Below, piece by piece: positions 9,527 to 19,113 of a stretch of DNA of 64,000 nt. The stretch is from Streptomyces griseus subsp. griseus (GTDB taxonomy: Bacteria; Actinomycetota; Actinomycetes; Streptomycetales; Streptomycetaceae), in assembly GCF_003610995.1 (NCBI RefSeq), contig NZ_CP032543.1, positions 434,001 to 498,000 on the forward strand. The letters are read 5' to 3'. Position 1 is the stretch's first letter, and each line of letters begins with the position of its first letter. The notes below the pieces were generated by a model that made no database searches, was not told the DNA's origin, and saw only the letters and a program-made list of their open reading frames with translations. The position numbers and the translations under genes were made by a program.

Positions 9527-9738
9527 CTACGCGGCCGCCACCACGGCGAAGGGGAACCGGTCGAGTTCGCGACAGAGGGCGACGTCGTCCGGGCGCGCGC
9601 CAGGTCTTCGTCGGCGCGCCCGTCCTCGCCGGTGACCAACGGGGCGTGGCGGGCCTTGAGCGCCAGGGCCTCGTCCGGCGAACCGGCGGGAACAATCTCC
9701 TCCGCTCCCCGGGCAAAGGCCACGGTGTAAGCACGCAT
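9527..9738 (-). CDS. Small hypothetical protein, one apparent 1-nt frameshift
   Basis: An acidic protein of about 70 residues beginning [19 protein letters not shown], which I do not recognise. Read straight, the frame is lost after about 47 residues at the GGG run 9591-9593. Adding one base joins it to a natural C-terminus, [15 protein letters not shown], with a TAG at 9527-9529. Codon use before and after the junction is typical of the window. An in-frame GTG at 9759 is an alternative start. It lies 130 bp upstream of the TerD gene on the same strand and could share its transcript. Confidence 0.55.
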
Positions 9739-10311
9739 GACATCGGCCACGACGGCCACGGACAGGACTTCGGACAGTTCGGGTATGGAGAGGAAACGTG
9801 TTCATCCGGTGATGATCGCGCGCTCCCGGGCCACCCCCCAACAGCATTACCGCGGCGGCAGGTTCACCGCACGGGCATTCAACCGGTTGGGAGGACAACG
9901 GAGTCGGGGACGGAGACAAAGGCAAAGGCGTCCCGGCAGCGCGTGGGAGAGGCTCCCCTCTTCACCGGCAGGCCCGCCATCGGGCGGCGCGCAAGCCCTG
10001 GTACGACGCCGTGTGACCCCCGCCGTCCAAGTCCCGCGTTACCGCGGGAAATGCCGTCCGCAGCAGATTCCGGGCACGGCGCCCGGCCCCCGCCGCCGCA
10101 GCTCCGCGTCCTGGCGCCTGGCGCACGGGGGTGGCCGTTTGTAGCCCGCTCGCCACTTCTCGTTAACAATACGGGCCCGGCAAGGAATGCCCCTGATAGG
10201 GGACGGCTTAGCGATGTCCTGACGGTCCGGGCCGACAGAACCGGCGTAAAAACTGATGACCCTAAGATGGGGGCTCCCCAACCAGCGCATCGTGGGCTTA
10301 ACTTGGGTGCC
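9739..10311. other. Intergenic region upstream of the DUF6643 gene
   Basis: No convincing reading frame lies in these 573 bases. A short perfect hairpin (TCCCGCG, loop TTAC, CGCGGGA) occupies 10032-10049. The region from about 10160 to 10290 is less GC-rich than its surroundings and contains CCCCTGATAGGGG near 10191-10203, so it probably holds the promoter and untranslated leader of the downstream gene. I could not assign a known riboswitch. Confidence 0.4.
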
Positions 10312-10797
10312 ATGACCTCCCCTCGCTCCGCCTTCGGCGGCGGCTACTACGCCGCGTCGTTCCCCGACACTCCGATCTACGACTCCCTGGTCGCGGAGCG
10401 GGGCACCCCGCAGATCGCCCCGATCCGCGTCCCCGCCGCGTACGACACGTCCAGCAGCTATCTGCCGGCCCTGCCGTCCGCGCTGCCGGCCCTTCCCGCG
10501 GCCCCCTCCCAGCCCGTCGGCTCCTACGGCTACCCGCAGCAGCAGCCGATGCCGCAGTACCAGCAGGCTCCCGCGCAGCAGGTGCCCGCGTACCCGGCCG
10601 GGCTGCAGAGCGCCCCGGCGCCCTACATCCCGCAGCAGCCCTCGGCGGTCCGCGGCTATCCGCAGCAGGCCCAGCCGCAGCGCCCCGCGCCCGGCACCGG
10701 GTACGAGTCGATGCGCCCGGCCTCGCCGCGCCCCGCGTCGGCCCCGTCGCCGTACGAGGACCCGTACAACCGGCCGTACCAGGGCCGGGGGTACTGA
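10312..10797 (+). CDS. DUF6643 family protein, Pro/Gln/Tyr-rich
   Basis: A 161-residue low-complexity protein with a conserved N-terminus (FPDTPIYDSLVAERGTPQIAPIRV) followed by a proline-, glutamine- and tyrosine-rich tail (for example QQQPMPQYQQAP). This matches the Streptomyces DUF6643 family, whose function is unknown. There is no signal peptide or membrane segment. The tail composition suggests disorder or a multivalent interaction region, which is inference. The ATG at 10312 starts the conserved block. Confidence 0.8.
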   Translation: MTSPRSAFGGGYYAASFPDTPIYDSLVAERGTPQIAPIRVPAAYDTSSSYLPALPSALPALPAAPSQPVGSYGYPQQQPMPQYQQAPAQQVPAYPAGLQSAPAPYIPQQPSAVRGYPQQAQPQRPAPGTGYESMRPASPRPASAPSPYEDPYNRPYQGRGY

Positions 10798-10870
10798 CCG
10801 GTCCGCAGCCGCGCGGGCTCCGCGAACAAACCGTGCGTACGCGCGGATAGGTGACTGGCAGGATGGCCGC

Positions 10871-11695
10871 ATGGCCTTTCCTGTGCTCCGGTCCATCCAC
10901 GTGTATCCGGTCAAATCGCTGGCCGCCCAGGCATCCGATGAGGCTGCCGTCGAGCCATGGGGACTCGGCGGCGACCGCCGCTGGATGCTGGTCGACAAGG
11001 CGCCGCGGGTGATCACCCAGCGACAGCAGCCGTTTCTGGCGCGGATCTCCGCGGTGCTGCTGTCCGATGGCGGGATCGCCCTCTCCGCCCCGGGCCGTCC
11101 GCCCCTGCGGGTGGCGGTGCCGGGGCCGGAGCGCCTGGTCGATGTGGCGCTGCACCGGGACACCGTCACGGTCGCCGAGGCCGCGGACGAGGCGCACGAG
11201 TGGTTCGGCGAGACCCTCGGCACGGAGGCCCGGCTCGTGCATCTCGACGATCCCGCGCACCGCAGACCCGTCGACCCCGCGTACGCGCGCCCCGGCGACA
11301 TGGTCTCCTTCGCCGACGGCTATCCGCTGCTGCTGACCACCACCGCCTCCCTCGACGCCCTCAACTCCCTGGTCGCGGCGGGCGACCGGCCGCACGAGGG
11401 GCCGCTGCCGATGGACCGCTTCCGGCCGAACGTCGTCGTCGACGCCACCGAGGCCTGGGCCGAGGACGGCTGGCGGCGGATCGCCGTCGGCGATGTGCCC
11501 TTCTCCGTGGTGAAGCCCTGCGGCCGGTGCGTGATCACCACCACCGACCAGCGGACAGCCGAACGCGGCAAGGAGCCGCTGCTGACGCTGGCCCGCCACC
11601 GCAGGGTCGGCAATCAGCTGCTCTTCGGCCAGAATCTGGTTCCGGACGGGACCGGGGTGATCCGGGTCGGGGACCCCGTCAAGATCCTCGACTGA
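10871..11695 (+). CDS. MOSC domain-containing protein
   Basis: A 274-residue protein with an N-terminal MOSC beta-barrel domain (residues 1-115, starting SIHVYPVKSLA and including GLGGDRRWMLVD) and a C-terminal MOSC domain ending VIRVGDPVKIL. The cysteine in KPCGRC near residue 220 corresponds to the conserved MOSC cysteine. The family includes mARC/YiiM-type molybdenum-cofactor enzymes that handle N-hydroxylated compounds, so binding of a sulfurated Mo cofactor is expected by homology. It precedes, by 23 nt, a small membrane protein on the same strand. Confidence 0.9.
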   Translation: MAFPVLRSIHVYPVKSLAAQASDEAAVEPWGLGGDRRWMLVDKAPRVITQRQQPFLARISAVLLSDGGIALSAPGRPPLRVAVPGPERLVDVALHRDTVTVAEAADEAHEWFGETLGTEARLVHLDDPAHRRPVDPAYARPGDMVSFADGYPLLLTTTASLDALNSLVAAGDRPHEGPLPMDRFRPNVVVDATEAWAEDGWRRIAVGDVPFSVVKPCGRCVITTTDQRTAERGKEPLLTLARHRRVGNQLLFGQNLVPDGTGVIRVGDPVKILD

Positions 11696-11718
11696 GAACG
11701 CGGGACCCGGGGGGAGGC

Positions 11719-12315
11719 ATGGGAGTGGGAGTCCTCAGGTGGCGGCGCAGTCCGCTGTGGCGCGCCACCGACCGCCGCGAGGCGTGGGTGACGCTCGGCG
11801 CGCTGGTGCTGCTGGCCGTGGGGGCACCGGCGGCCGGCTGGGCGGGCGGCTCGCTGGCCGAGGCCTCGCTCCGGCAGGAGATACGGGTCCAGCACGAGGA
11901 GCGGCGGGCCGTCACGGCGGTCGTGGTGGGCCGGACGCCCGGGGCGCGGCGGCCGGCCGGTGACCCGGACGCCGGGTCGGGGCGGAGCCCGGTGGTGGCC
12001 ACCTGGCGGGCACCGGACGGCACCCCGCGCACCGGAGAGGTCACCACGGCGCCGGGGGCGGTCCGGGAGCCCGGTGCGCGGGTGCGGATCTGGACGGACG
12101 GTGCGGGCGTGCCCGTGCCGGCGCCGATGGACCCGGGCGCGGCCCGTACGCACGCGGTGCTCGGCGGGGTGGGCGCGTTCCTGCTCGCCGCCGGGTGTGT
12201 CGAGGCGGGCAGGCGGCTGCTCGTGGGGCGGATGGTGCGACGGCGGTACGCGCTCTGGGACCAGGAGTGGGCCGAGGCGGGCCCCGACTGGGGCCGGGCC
12301 GGAACGGGCAGCTGA
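11719..12315 (+). CDS. Rv1733c-like membrane protein
   Basis: A 198-residue protein with two membrane helices (about residues 25-47 and 150-172) flanking an outward-facing domain containing VVATWRAPDGTPRTGEV and GARVRIWTDGAGVPV. This is the layout of actinobacterial Rv1733c-family proteins, whose biochemical role is unknown. The ATG at 11719 follows a strong GGGGAGG. It may be co-transcribed with the MOSC gene. The C-terminal tail is rich in Arg, Trp and Asp and would be cytoplasmic. Confidence 0.8.
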   Translation: MGVGVLRWRRSPLWRATDRREAWVTLGALVLLAVGAPAAGWAGGSLAEASLRQEIRVQHEERRAVTAVVVGRTPGARRPAGDPDAGSGRSPVVATWRAPDGTPRTGEVTTAPGAVREPGARVRIWTDGAGVPVPAPMDPGAARTHAVLGGVGAFLLAAGCVEAGRRLLVGRMVRRRYALWDQEWAEAGPDWGRAGTGS

Positions 12316-12529
12316 CAGCGGGCGGCCACCTCGACGACCTACGACGGGCCGCGACAGCACCCCGGCGGCCCGAGTCGTCAACTCCCGCCCCTCCCGCGCG
12401 CTACGGTGGTCCGACCGCGTCCGCCTCCTCGACAGACGGGCGGACGGACGGACCCGGGGCACCACAGGCCCAGGGGCTTCGCAGCACGACCCGAGGCATC
12501 ACAGCACGAGGTGGGGGCAGAGCAACTCC

Positions 12530-14950
12530 ATGGCACAGGGCACGGTCCAGGTGACGCACACCGGAACTTCGCGATGGCGCCGCCGCACGGGCGAGTACGC
12601 CTCCCTCTCCGCGGCCCTGGAAGCGGCGGCCGACGGGGATGTCCTCACCGTCGCGCCCGGGACCTACCGGGAGAACCTCGTCCTCCACCGCACGGTGACG
12701 CTGCGCGGTCCCGAAGGCTCGGTCGGCTCCGTGCGGATCGCGCCGGTCGACGGCGTCCCGCTGACGGTGCGCGCCTCCGCGATCGTCCAGGATCTGCACA
12801 TCGAGGGCCAGGACTCCGCCGCCCCGGCCGTGCTGGTCGAGGACGGCACCCCCGAGTTCACGGATCTGCGGATCGTGACGCGGTCCGCCGCCGGCATCGA
12901 GGTACGAGGAGCGGCCCGGCCCACCGTGCGGCGCTGCACCGTCGACAATCCGGCCGGGGTCGGCATCGCCGTCCTGGACGGGGCGGGCGGGGTGTTCGAG
13001 GAGTGCGAGATCGTCTCGGCCGGGCAGTCCGGCGTCTCGGTCCGCGACGGCGGCCACCCCCGCCTGGACCGCTGCCGCATCCACCACGCCTCCGGCGCGG
13101 GCATCGGCGTCACCGGCGAGGGCAGCGGTCTGGAGGCGATCGGCTGCGAGGTGTACGAGATCAAGGGCAGCGGTGTCCAGGTGACCGCCCGCGCCACCGC
13201 GCACCTCACCGACTGCACCGTGCACCGCACCTCGGGCGACGGGGTCACGCTGGACACCGACGCGGTGCTGACGCTCGCCGACTGCGACATCCACGACATC
13301 CCGGAGAACGCCATCGATCTGCGGTCGCGTTCGGTACTGACGCTGACGCGTTCCACGGTCCGCCGCTTCGGCCGCAACGGCCTCTCGGTCTGGGACCCGG
13401 GCACCCGCGTGGACGCCAACCAGTGCGAGATCCACGACAGTACGGGCGACTACCCGGCGGTCTGGGTCAGCGACGGGGCGACGGTGATACTGGACGCCTG
13501 CCGGGTCCACGACGTGCCGGACGCCCTCTTCGTCCTGGACCGGGGCTCGCGCGCCGATGTGGTGGACAGCGACCTCTCCCAGATCCGCAACACCGCCGTC
13601 TCCGTGAGCGACGGCGCCACCGCCCAGCTGGACGACTGCCGGATCCGGGAGGCCTCCACCGGCGCCTGGTTCCGCGACCACGGCAGCGGCGGCACGCTGA
13701 ACAACTGCACCATCGACACGGCCCAGACCGGGGTCATCGTGACCAAGGGCGCCGACCCGGTGATCGAGAGGTGCACGGTCACCAACCCCGCCGAGGCCGG
13801 GTTCTACGTCTCCGCCGAGGGGCGTGGCACCTTCGACAGCTGCCGGGTGACGGGCAGCGAGGGGTACGGCTTCCATGTGATGGACGGCTGCCGCACCACG
13901 CTGAACCGCTGCCGGACCGAACGGTGCGCGCGCGGTGGTTACGAGTTCGCCGAGGGCGGTGACGGGTCGGGGGCGTCCGGTCCGGCGGTCACGGACTGCA
14001 CGAGCGACGAGAGCGGTCTGCGTACGGCCCCGGCCCCGGCCGTGCTGACGGCCACCCAGTCGACGCCCGGCCTGCTCTCCGCCATGCCCGGGCAGCGGGC
14101 CGTGGAGCCCGAGCCGGTGGCCCCGGCGGCCGAGCCCGCCCGGGACTCGGCGGCGGTCCTCGGTGAACTGGACGCGCTGGTGGGGCTGGAGAGCGTCAAG
14201 CGCGAGGTGCGGGCGCTCACCGACATGATCGAGGTGGGCCGCCGCCGCGCCGAGGCCGGGCTCAAGGCCGCCTCCGTCCGCCGCCACCTCGTCTTCACCG
14301 GCTCCCCCGGCACCGGCAAGACCACGGTCGCCCGGCTGTACGGGGAGATCCTGGCCTCGCTCGGGGTGCTGGAGCGCGGCCACCTGGTGGAGGTGTCCCG
14401 GGTGGATCTGGTCGGGGAGCACATCGGGTCGACGGCGATCCGCACCCAGGAGGCGTTCGACCGGGCGCGCGGCGGGGTGCTCTTCGTGGACGAGGCGTAC
14501 GCGCTCTCCCCCGAGGACTCCGGGCGGGACTTCGGGCGGGAGGCCATCGACACGCTGGTGAAGCTGATGGAGGACCACCGGGACGCGGTGGTGGTGATCG
14601 TCGCCGGGTACACCCACGAGATGGAGCGGTTCCTCACCGTCAACCCCGGGGTGGCCTCCCGCTTCTCGCGGACCATCACCTTCAGCGACTACCTGCCCGA
14701 GGAGCTGCTGCGGATCGTGGAGCAGCAGGCCGAGGAGCACGAGTACAGCCTGGCGGAGGGGACCGGGGAGGCGCTGCTGAAGTATTTCACCGCGCTCCCC
14801 AAGGGGCCCGCCTTCGGCAACGGCCGCACCGCCCGGCAGACCTTCGAGTCGATGGTGGAGCGGCACGCGGGCCGGGTCGCCCAGCTCGCCGAGACGAGTA
14901 CGGACGACCTGACCCTGCTCTACCCGGAGGACCTCCCCGAACTCTTCTGA
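12530..14950 (+). CDS. Right-handed beta-helix repeat protein with C-terminal CbxX/EccA-type AAA ATPase domain
   Basis: An 806-residue two-part protein. Residues about 20-510 are a pectate-lyase-like right-handed beta-helix: short repeats such as SGVSVRDGGHPRLDRCRIHH and AVSVSDGATAQLDDCRI recur every 22-24 residues. Residues about 540-800 are a CbxX/CfxQ-class AAA ATPase with Walker A GSPGTGKTT near 590, Walker B VLFVDEAY near 650 and a sensor region with VASRFSRTITF. EccA of type VII secretion systems and Rubisco activase CbbX carry the same ATPase type, so a protein-remodelling role is inferred. There is no signal peptide, so the helix is cytoplasmic. Its 3' end overlaps the convergent gene by 31 nt. 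Confidence 0.9.
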   Translation: MAQGTVQVTHTGTSRWRRRTGEYASLSAALEAAADGDVLTVAPGTYRENLVLHRTVTLRGPEGSVGSVRIAPVDGVPLTVRASAIVQDLHIEGQDSAAPAVLVEDGTPEFTDLRIVTRSAAGIEVRGAARPTVRRCTVDNPAGVGIAVLDGAGGVFEECEIVSAGQSGVSVRDGGHPRLDRCRIHHASGAGIGVTGEGSGLEAIGCEVYEIKGSGVQVTARATAHLTDCTVHRTSGDGVTLDTDAVLTLADCDIHDIPENAIDLRSRSVLTLTRSTVRRFGRNGLSVWDPGTRVDANQCEIHDSTGDYPAVWVSDGATVILDACRVHDVPDALFVLDRGSRADVVDSDLSQIRNTAVSVSDGATAQLDDCRIREASTGAWFRDHGSGGTLNNCTIDTAQTGVIVTKGADPVIERCTVTNPAEAGFYVSAEGRGTFDSCRVTGSEGYGFHVMDGCRTTLNRCRTERCARGGYEFAEGGDGSGASGPAVTDCTSDESGLRTAPAPAVLTATQSTPGLLSAMPGQRAVEPEPVAPAAEPARDSAAVLGELDALVGLESVKREVRALTDMIEVGRRRAEAGLKAASVRRHLVFTGSPGTGKTTVARLYGEILASLGVLERGHLVEVSRVDLVGEHIGSTAIRTQEAFDRARGGVLFVDEAYALSPEDSGRDFGREAIDTLVKLMEDHRDAVVVIVAGYTHEMERFLTVNPGVASRFSRTITFSDYLPEELLRIVEQQAEEHEYSLAEGTGEALLKYFTALPKGPAFGNGRTARQTFESMVERHAGRVAQLAETSTDDLTLLYPEDLPELF

Positions 14951-17349
14951 CCCTTCTCGACCATGCCGCCGCCTTCCGCCTGCCGGGGCAGCCGGGGGCC
15001 GAGCTCTTCGAGGAGGGCGCCGCGCTCCTTCGCGAAGACCGGGTCGGCCTGGTAGTCGGAGTGGCCGAGGATCGGTTCGGGCAGCGGGAGCGCGGTGGTG
15101 CGTCCGTACGCCTGCGGGTCCTTCAGCGGACCCCGGTCGACGCCGGCGTCGGGGGCGGCGCTGAGCCGGACGGGCCCGCCGATCGGGTCGGTGGCCCGGT
15201 AGAGGTTGCGCCAGCAGTGCACCGAGCGGTGCAGCCCGAGCAGGGGTACGGCCCCGAAGTAGGCCGGGAACCAGCGACCGTAGAGCCTCTCGATCGGGGA
15301 GCCGTAGGTGAGCAGTCCGACCCGGCGGCGGGCGGTGTCGGGGAGCTGCCAGACGGCGGCGGCCGCGAGGACGCTGCCCTGCGAGTGGCCCGAGATGATG
15401 AGCCGGCCCTTGGTGGTGGCGGTCCAGGAGCCCATCCGGGACGCCAGGTCGGGGACGGCGCGTTCGGCGTAGCAGGGGGGCGCGAAGGGGTGGGCGGCGC
15501 GCGGCCAGAAGGTGCCCACGTCCCAGAGGATGCCGATGGTGCGCCGGGCGGAGGCGTCCCGGTAGGCGCGGCGCCCGCTCGCGACGAACAGTATGAAGCC
15601 GAAGCCGGTCAGCCAGGAGCCGGTCGACTGGGCGGCCTGGGCGATCGATTCGACCGGGGCGGCGGCCCCGTCCGAGGCGAGGCCGGGCACTTCGCCGCTG
15701 GCCCAGGAGCCCGCGATGGCCGCCGCGCCGAGGAACAGGGTGGCGGCGGAGACCACGCCGACGATCCAGGGGGCGGAGTCGGTGAGGGCGGCGGTGGCGC
15801 GGATGCGGGCGATGCGCCGGGTGCGGGCGGTGTCGGGCGGCTCGGGGGCGTACTCGGCCTCGATGTCCGGTCCCATGCGGCGGGCCCGGCGGGCGGTGCG
15901 GACGACCAGGTGGAGGAGCGGGACGAGCAGCAGGAGCAGGAGCACCGGGATGACGGAGGCCTGCCAGCTGAGCAGGACGGGCGGGCCCTCGATGATGGAG
16001 CCGCGCCCCATGCCGGGGGTGCCGGGGCCGTCCAGCCAGTCGGCGACGCGCTGGGCCACGCCGCCGGTCATCACCCCGCCCAGCGCGCAGGCGAGCAGGG
16101 CGACGGACGGGCCGCCGAGCCCGTACAGCGTGGTGCGGGGTTCGGGGGTGCGCCGGTAGAGGCTGCGGGCGACCAGCGCCATGACCACCACGAGGAGGCT
16201 CTGGCCGAGCGCGAGGAGCCGGAAGGTGGTCTCACCGGACAGGCTGCCGGAGGAGACCCACTCCGGGCGTGACCAGGCGGCGTGCACGACGGCGAGGCCG
16301 AGGAGGGTGAGCGCGGAGCCGGGAAGATACGTGATGAGGGCGCCGTCGACCCGGTTGTCCCGGACGCTCTCGCTGCGGCCCCGGCGGCAGATGACCCAGA
16401 CGACGACGAGGGCGCACAGGACCAGCGCCCCTTCGATGACGAGGCCGAACACCGGCGGTACCGCGCTGCCGACGGTCCGGTCGTGGCGGCTCGCGGCCCC
16501 CATGACGAAGGCCGCGACGGTGAGGAAGCCCGCGGCGGTGTGCGCGGCCCGGAGCCGGGCGACGAGCCGGCGGCCGTACCAGAAGCCGGGCCTGCTGAGA
16601 GCGGGCGGCACCGGGTGCGCGGACTCCGGGTCGTCGGCGTTGTCCGGGGCACCCGGCCCGTGGGCCTCCTCCGCCCCGTCCGGGTCGCCGACGCAGGCGT
16701 CCGCGGCGTCCAGGGGGCTCTGGGACTCGTAGGCGCTCCAGGTCCGGTTGGAGAGGTACCACAGGAGCCCCACCAGGGCGGCGGGCAGGACGGCGGCGAG
16801 CGCGAGCCGCCGCCCGGGCTGGGACCACCAGCCGCCCTGATGACTCGACAGGAAGCCCAGCCAGGAACGCCGCTCGGAGCAGTCGGGGGTGCCCGCGCAC
16901 TGCCAGGCCACCAGGTCCAGCGCGACCTCGCAGGCGGCGGCGGTGAGCAGCACGGTGAGGCTGAGCGCGACCAGCCGCACCACCACGCCGTACAGCCGGA
17001 CCGCACGGGTGCGGCCGGAGGCGGTGGGGCGCATCCAGTGGGCGAGGTTGACCACCATGAACGGCAGGAGCAGCAGCCACAGGGCGCGGGAGCCGTTGCC
17101 GGAGGTGAGCCCGGACCAGCAGTACGCCTCGGCGACGGGCTCGTCCCGGTAGCGCTCGGGGTGCTTCTCGCCGTGGACGTCCTCGGTGCGCCGGTACACG
17201 GCGGCGGTCGCATCCCCGGTGACCCGGACGGTACGGGGGTCGCCGAGCATCTCCTGCGGGGTGGCGCCTCCCACGCCGTGGACCAGCAGTTCCAGCGCCG
17301 CCCCGGTGTTCTGCGGGGGTGGCGGCGGGGGCGGGACGGCAGGAGCCAA
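14920..17349 (-). CDS. Large integral membrane protein with serine-hydrolase-like GHSQG motif
   Basis: A protein of about 809 residues that I cannot assign to a named family. It starts with a proline-rich segment, then LELLVHGVGG, which resembles the strand and oxyanion loop of an alpha/beta hydrolase. At least eight hydrophobic helices interrupted by Asp/Glu-rich loops occupy residues about 85-600. Near residue 653 is the nucleophile-elbow motif SGHSQGSV, followed by LLTYGSPIERLYGRWFP. The hydrolase fold therefore appears split by the membrane block. The start is uncertain: TTG 17349 follows a GAGAGAG stretch and GTG 17382 is an alternative. A lipase-like or signalling role is only inference. 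Confidence 0.8.
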   Translation of the reverse strand: MAPAVPPPPPPPQNTGAALELLVHGVGGATPQEMLGDPRTVRVTGDATAAVYRRTEDVHGEKHPERYRDEPVAEAYCWSGLTSGNGSRALWLLLLPFMVVNLAHWMRPTASGRTRAVRLYGVVVRLVALSLTVLLTAAACEVALDLVAWQCAGTPDCSERRSWLGFLSSHQGGWWSQPGRRLALAAVLPAALVGLLWYLSNRTWSAYESQSPLDAADACVGDPDGAEEAHGPGAPDNADDPESAHPVPPALSRPGFWYGRRLVARLRAAHTAAGFLTVAAFVMGAASRHDRTVGSAVPPVFGLVIEGALVLCALVVVWVICRRGRSESVRDNRVDGALITYLPGSALTLLGLAVVHAAWSRPEWVSSGSLSGETTFRLLALGQSLLVVVMALVARSLYRRTPEPRTTLYGLGGPSVALLACALGGVMTGGVAQRVADWLDGPGTPGMGRGSIIEGPPVLLSWQASVIPVLLLLLLVPLLHLVVRTARRARRMGPDIEAEYAPEPPDTARTRRIARIRATAALTDSAPWIVGVVSAATLFLGAAAIAGSWASGEVPGLASDGAAAPVESIAQAAQSTGSWLTGFGFILFVASGRRAYRDASARRTIGILWDVGTFWPRAAHPFAPPCYAERAVPDLASRMGSWTATTKGRLIISGHSQGSVLAAAAVWQLPDTARRRVGLLTYGSPIERLYGRWFPAYFGAVPLLGLHRSVHCWRNLYRATDPIGGPVRLSAAPDAGVDRGPLKDPQAYGRTTALPLPEPILGHSDYQADPVFAKERGALLEELGPRLPRQAEGGGMVEKGQKSSGRSSG

Positions 17350-17601
17350 GGCGGAACTCTCTCTCGGACGCGCCGGCCGCACGGGCCGACGGAGACAGGG
17401 CAGGGGTCGGGCGGGAGGGATGAGGGGAGCCGTGGGCTCCGGCCCGCGGCCCGGCCCCAGAATTCCCGGGGCGGGTGCGTGAGCGGTCTCACGGAATCTC
17501 CCCAGGTGGTACGCCGGACATGCCTGCGTGGCAGGATGAACGTGTCCCGCAGGCCGCTGCGGACGGACCCGTACGGCAGAGGGAAGGATCGGGCGACCGC
17601 G

Positions 17602-18447
17602 TTGAGCGAGAATCAGAATCTGCTCGCGGAGCAGCGACGTGCCCTGATCCTCGACGAGGTCCGCAGGCGCGGTGGCGTCCGGGTCAACGAGCTGACCCGG
17701 AGGCTGAACGTCTCCGACATGACGATCCGTCGGGACCTGGACGCGCTGGCCCGGCAGGGGGTCATCGAGAAGGTCCACGGGGGTGCCGTCCCGGTGGTCG
17801 AGGCGTCCACCCATGAGCCGGGCTTCGAGGCGAAGTCGGCGCTGGAGCTGAGCGCCAAGGAGGACATCGCACGGACGGCGGCGGCGATGGCCCAGCCCGG
17901 CAGCGCGATCGCCCTCTCGGGCGGTACGACGACGTATGCGCTGGCCCGGCATCTGCTGGACGTACCGGATCTGACGGTGGTGACCAACTCGGTGCGGGTG
18001 GCCGATGTGTTCCACGACGCGCAGCGTCCCGCACCGGGCCGGGGGGCGGGGCCGGGGACGGCGACGGTGGTGCTGACGGGCGGGGTGCGGACCCCTTCGG
18101 ACTCGCTGGTGGGGCCGGTCGCGGACCGGGCCATCGACTCCCTCCACTTCGACCTGCTCTTCCTCGGTGTGCACGGGATCTCCGCCGAGGCCGGGCTCTC
18201 CACGCCCAACCTCGCGGAGGCCGAGACCAATCGGCGCTTCGTCCGGTCGGCACGCCGGGTCGTGGTGGTGGCCGACCACACCAAGTGGGGGACGGTGGGT
18301 CTGAGTTCCTTCGCCACGCTGGACGAGGTGGACACCTTCGTGACGGACGCGGGGCTGACCTCGGCGGCGCGCGAGGAGATCGGCGAGCATCTGCCGGGGC
18401 TGGTGGTGGCGGGCGGACCGCCCGAGGAGACCGTCGCACCGGGCTGA
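17602..18447 (+). CDS. DeoR/GlpR family transcriptional regulator
   Basis: A DeoR-family repressor of about 281 residues. The N-terminal winged helix-turn-helix covers residues about 10-65 (VRVNELTRRLNVSDMTIRRDLD), with the following EKVHGGA. The C-terminal sugar-phosphate sensor domain has ALSGGTTTYAL and FLGVHGIS. Such proteins usually repress sugar or polyol utilisation genes and respond to a phosphorylated sugar. I prefer TTG 17602 because it yields the conserved LSENQNLLAEQRR N-terminus; ATG 17536, in frame 22 codons upstream, is the alternative. No sugar operon is adjacent, so the targets are elsewhere or unknown. Confidence 0.88.
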   Translation: MSENQNLLAEQRRALILDEVRRRGGVRVNELTRRLNVSDMTIRRDLDALARQGVIEKVHGGAVPVVEASTHEPGFEAKSALELSAKEDIARTAAAMAQPGSAIALSGGTTTYALARHLLDVPDLTVVTNSVRVADVFHDAQRPAPGRGAGPGTATVVLTGGVRTPSDSLVGPVADRAIDSLHFDLLFLGVHGISAEAGLSTPNLAEAETNRRFVRSARRVVVVADHTKWGTVGLSSFATLDEVDTFVTDAGLTSAAREEIGEHLPGLVVAGGPPEETVAPG

Positions 18448-18527
18448 CCGGGCCGTGGCTCTCCGGGGTCCGGCTGTCCGGATTCCGTTCGAGTCGCCGT
18501 ACGGCCGTGACGTCCTAGGATCGGGGA

Positions 18528-18983
18528 ATGGCCGTCTTCCGGATCGAGCGCTTCTCCCCTCTCCCCGCAGCCGAGGCCTGGCGGCGGGTGACCGACTGGG
18601 AACGGCACGCCGGGCATGTCCCGTTGACCGCCATCACGGTGGCGGGCGGGGCGCCCACCCGGGTCGGCACGGTGTTCACCGCGCGGACCGGGGTCGGGCC
18701 GCTGGCCTTCGACGACCCGATGGAAGTGGTCCGCTGGACGCCGCCCGCCGGTGGCCGGGCCGGGATCTGCCTGCTGGAGAAGCGCGGGGCCGTGGTGCTG
18801 GGCCGGGCCTCGATCGACGTGGTGCCGACGCACTCCGGTTCGCATGTGGTGTGGGTGGAGGAGCTGCGGGTGCGGCTGGTGCCCCGGTGGGGCGACCCCC
18901 TGCTGGCCTCCGCCGGGCGGCGGCTGTTCGGCGGGGTGCTGGACCATTTGCTGGCCTCGCCGGGCGGCCGGGCGAACGGCTGA
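18528..18983 (+). CDS. SRPBCC family protein
   Basis: A 151-residue protein of the START/polyketide-cyclase-like SRPBCC superfamily. It begins with the typical strand-helix pattern (FRIERFSPLPAAEAWRRVTDWERHAGHV) and ends with a long amphipathic helix containing AGRRLFGGVLDHLLA. Members bind hydrophobic ligands in a central cavity; neither ligand nor activity can be inferred. TAGGAT lies about 8 nt before the ATG at 18528, a possible leaderless promoter. It is a stand-alone gene in the direction of its neighbours. Confidence 0.82.
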   Translation: MAVFRIERFSPLPAAEAWRRVTDWERHAGHVPLTAITVAGGAPTRVGTVFTARTGVGPLAFDDPMEVVRWTPPAGGRAGICLLEKRGAVVLGRASIDVVPTHSGSHVVWVEELRVRLVPRWGDPLLASAGRRLFGGVLDHLLASPGGRANG

Positions 18984-19113
18984 AGGACGGCTGGGGCCAG
19001 GAGGTCGGCGGCGCCCGGGAGGCCGGTCCGGAGCGGGTGATGTGACCGTCACACGATTGACTCGTTTGTCGGTATGACACTCGCTCGCCACGGCCCCGGA
19101 AGGCACCGAACTC

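Noticed and set aside
9739..10311. Riboswitch upstream of the DUF6643 gene
   Set aside because: Only a short hairpin and a small CCCCTGATAGGGG motif are visible; no known riboswitch core was recognised.
12401..14866. Long minus-strand open frame (over 800 codons) antisense to the beta-helix/AAA gene
   Set aside because: It has no recognisable domain, is Gly/Arg/Ala-rich and mirrors the high third-position GC of the real plus-strand gene.
15061..18390. Several long plus- and minus-strand frames across the membrane hydrolase and DeoR genes
   Set aside because: Their composition is that of antisense shadows; the minus-strand membrane gene and the plus-strand DeoR gene explain the codon bias.
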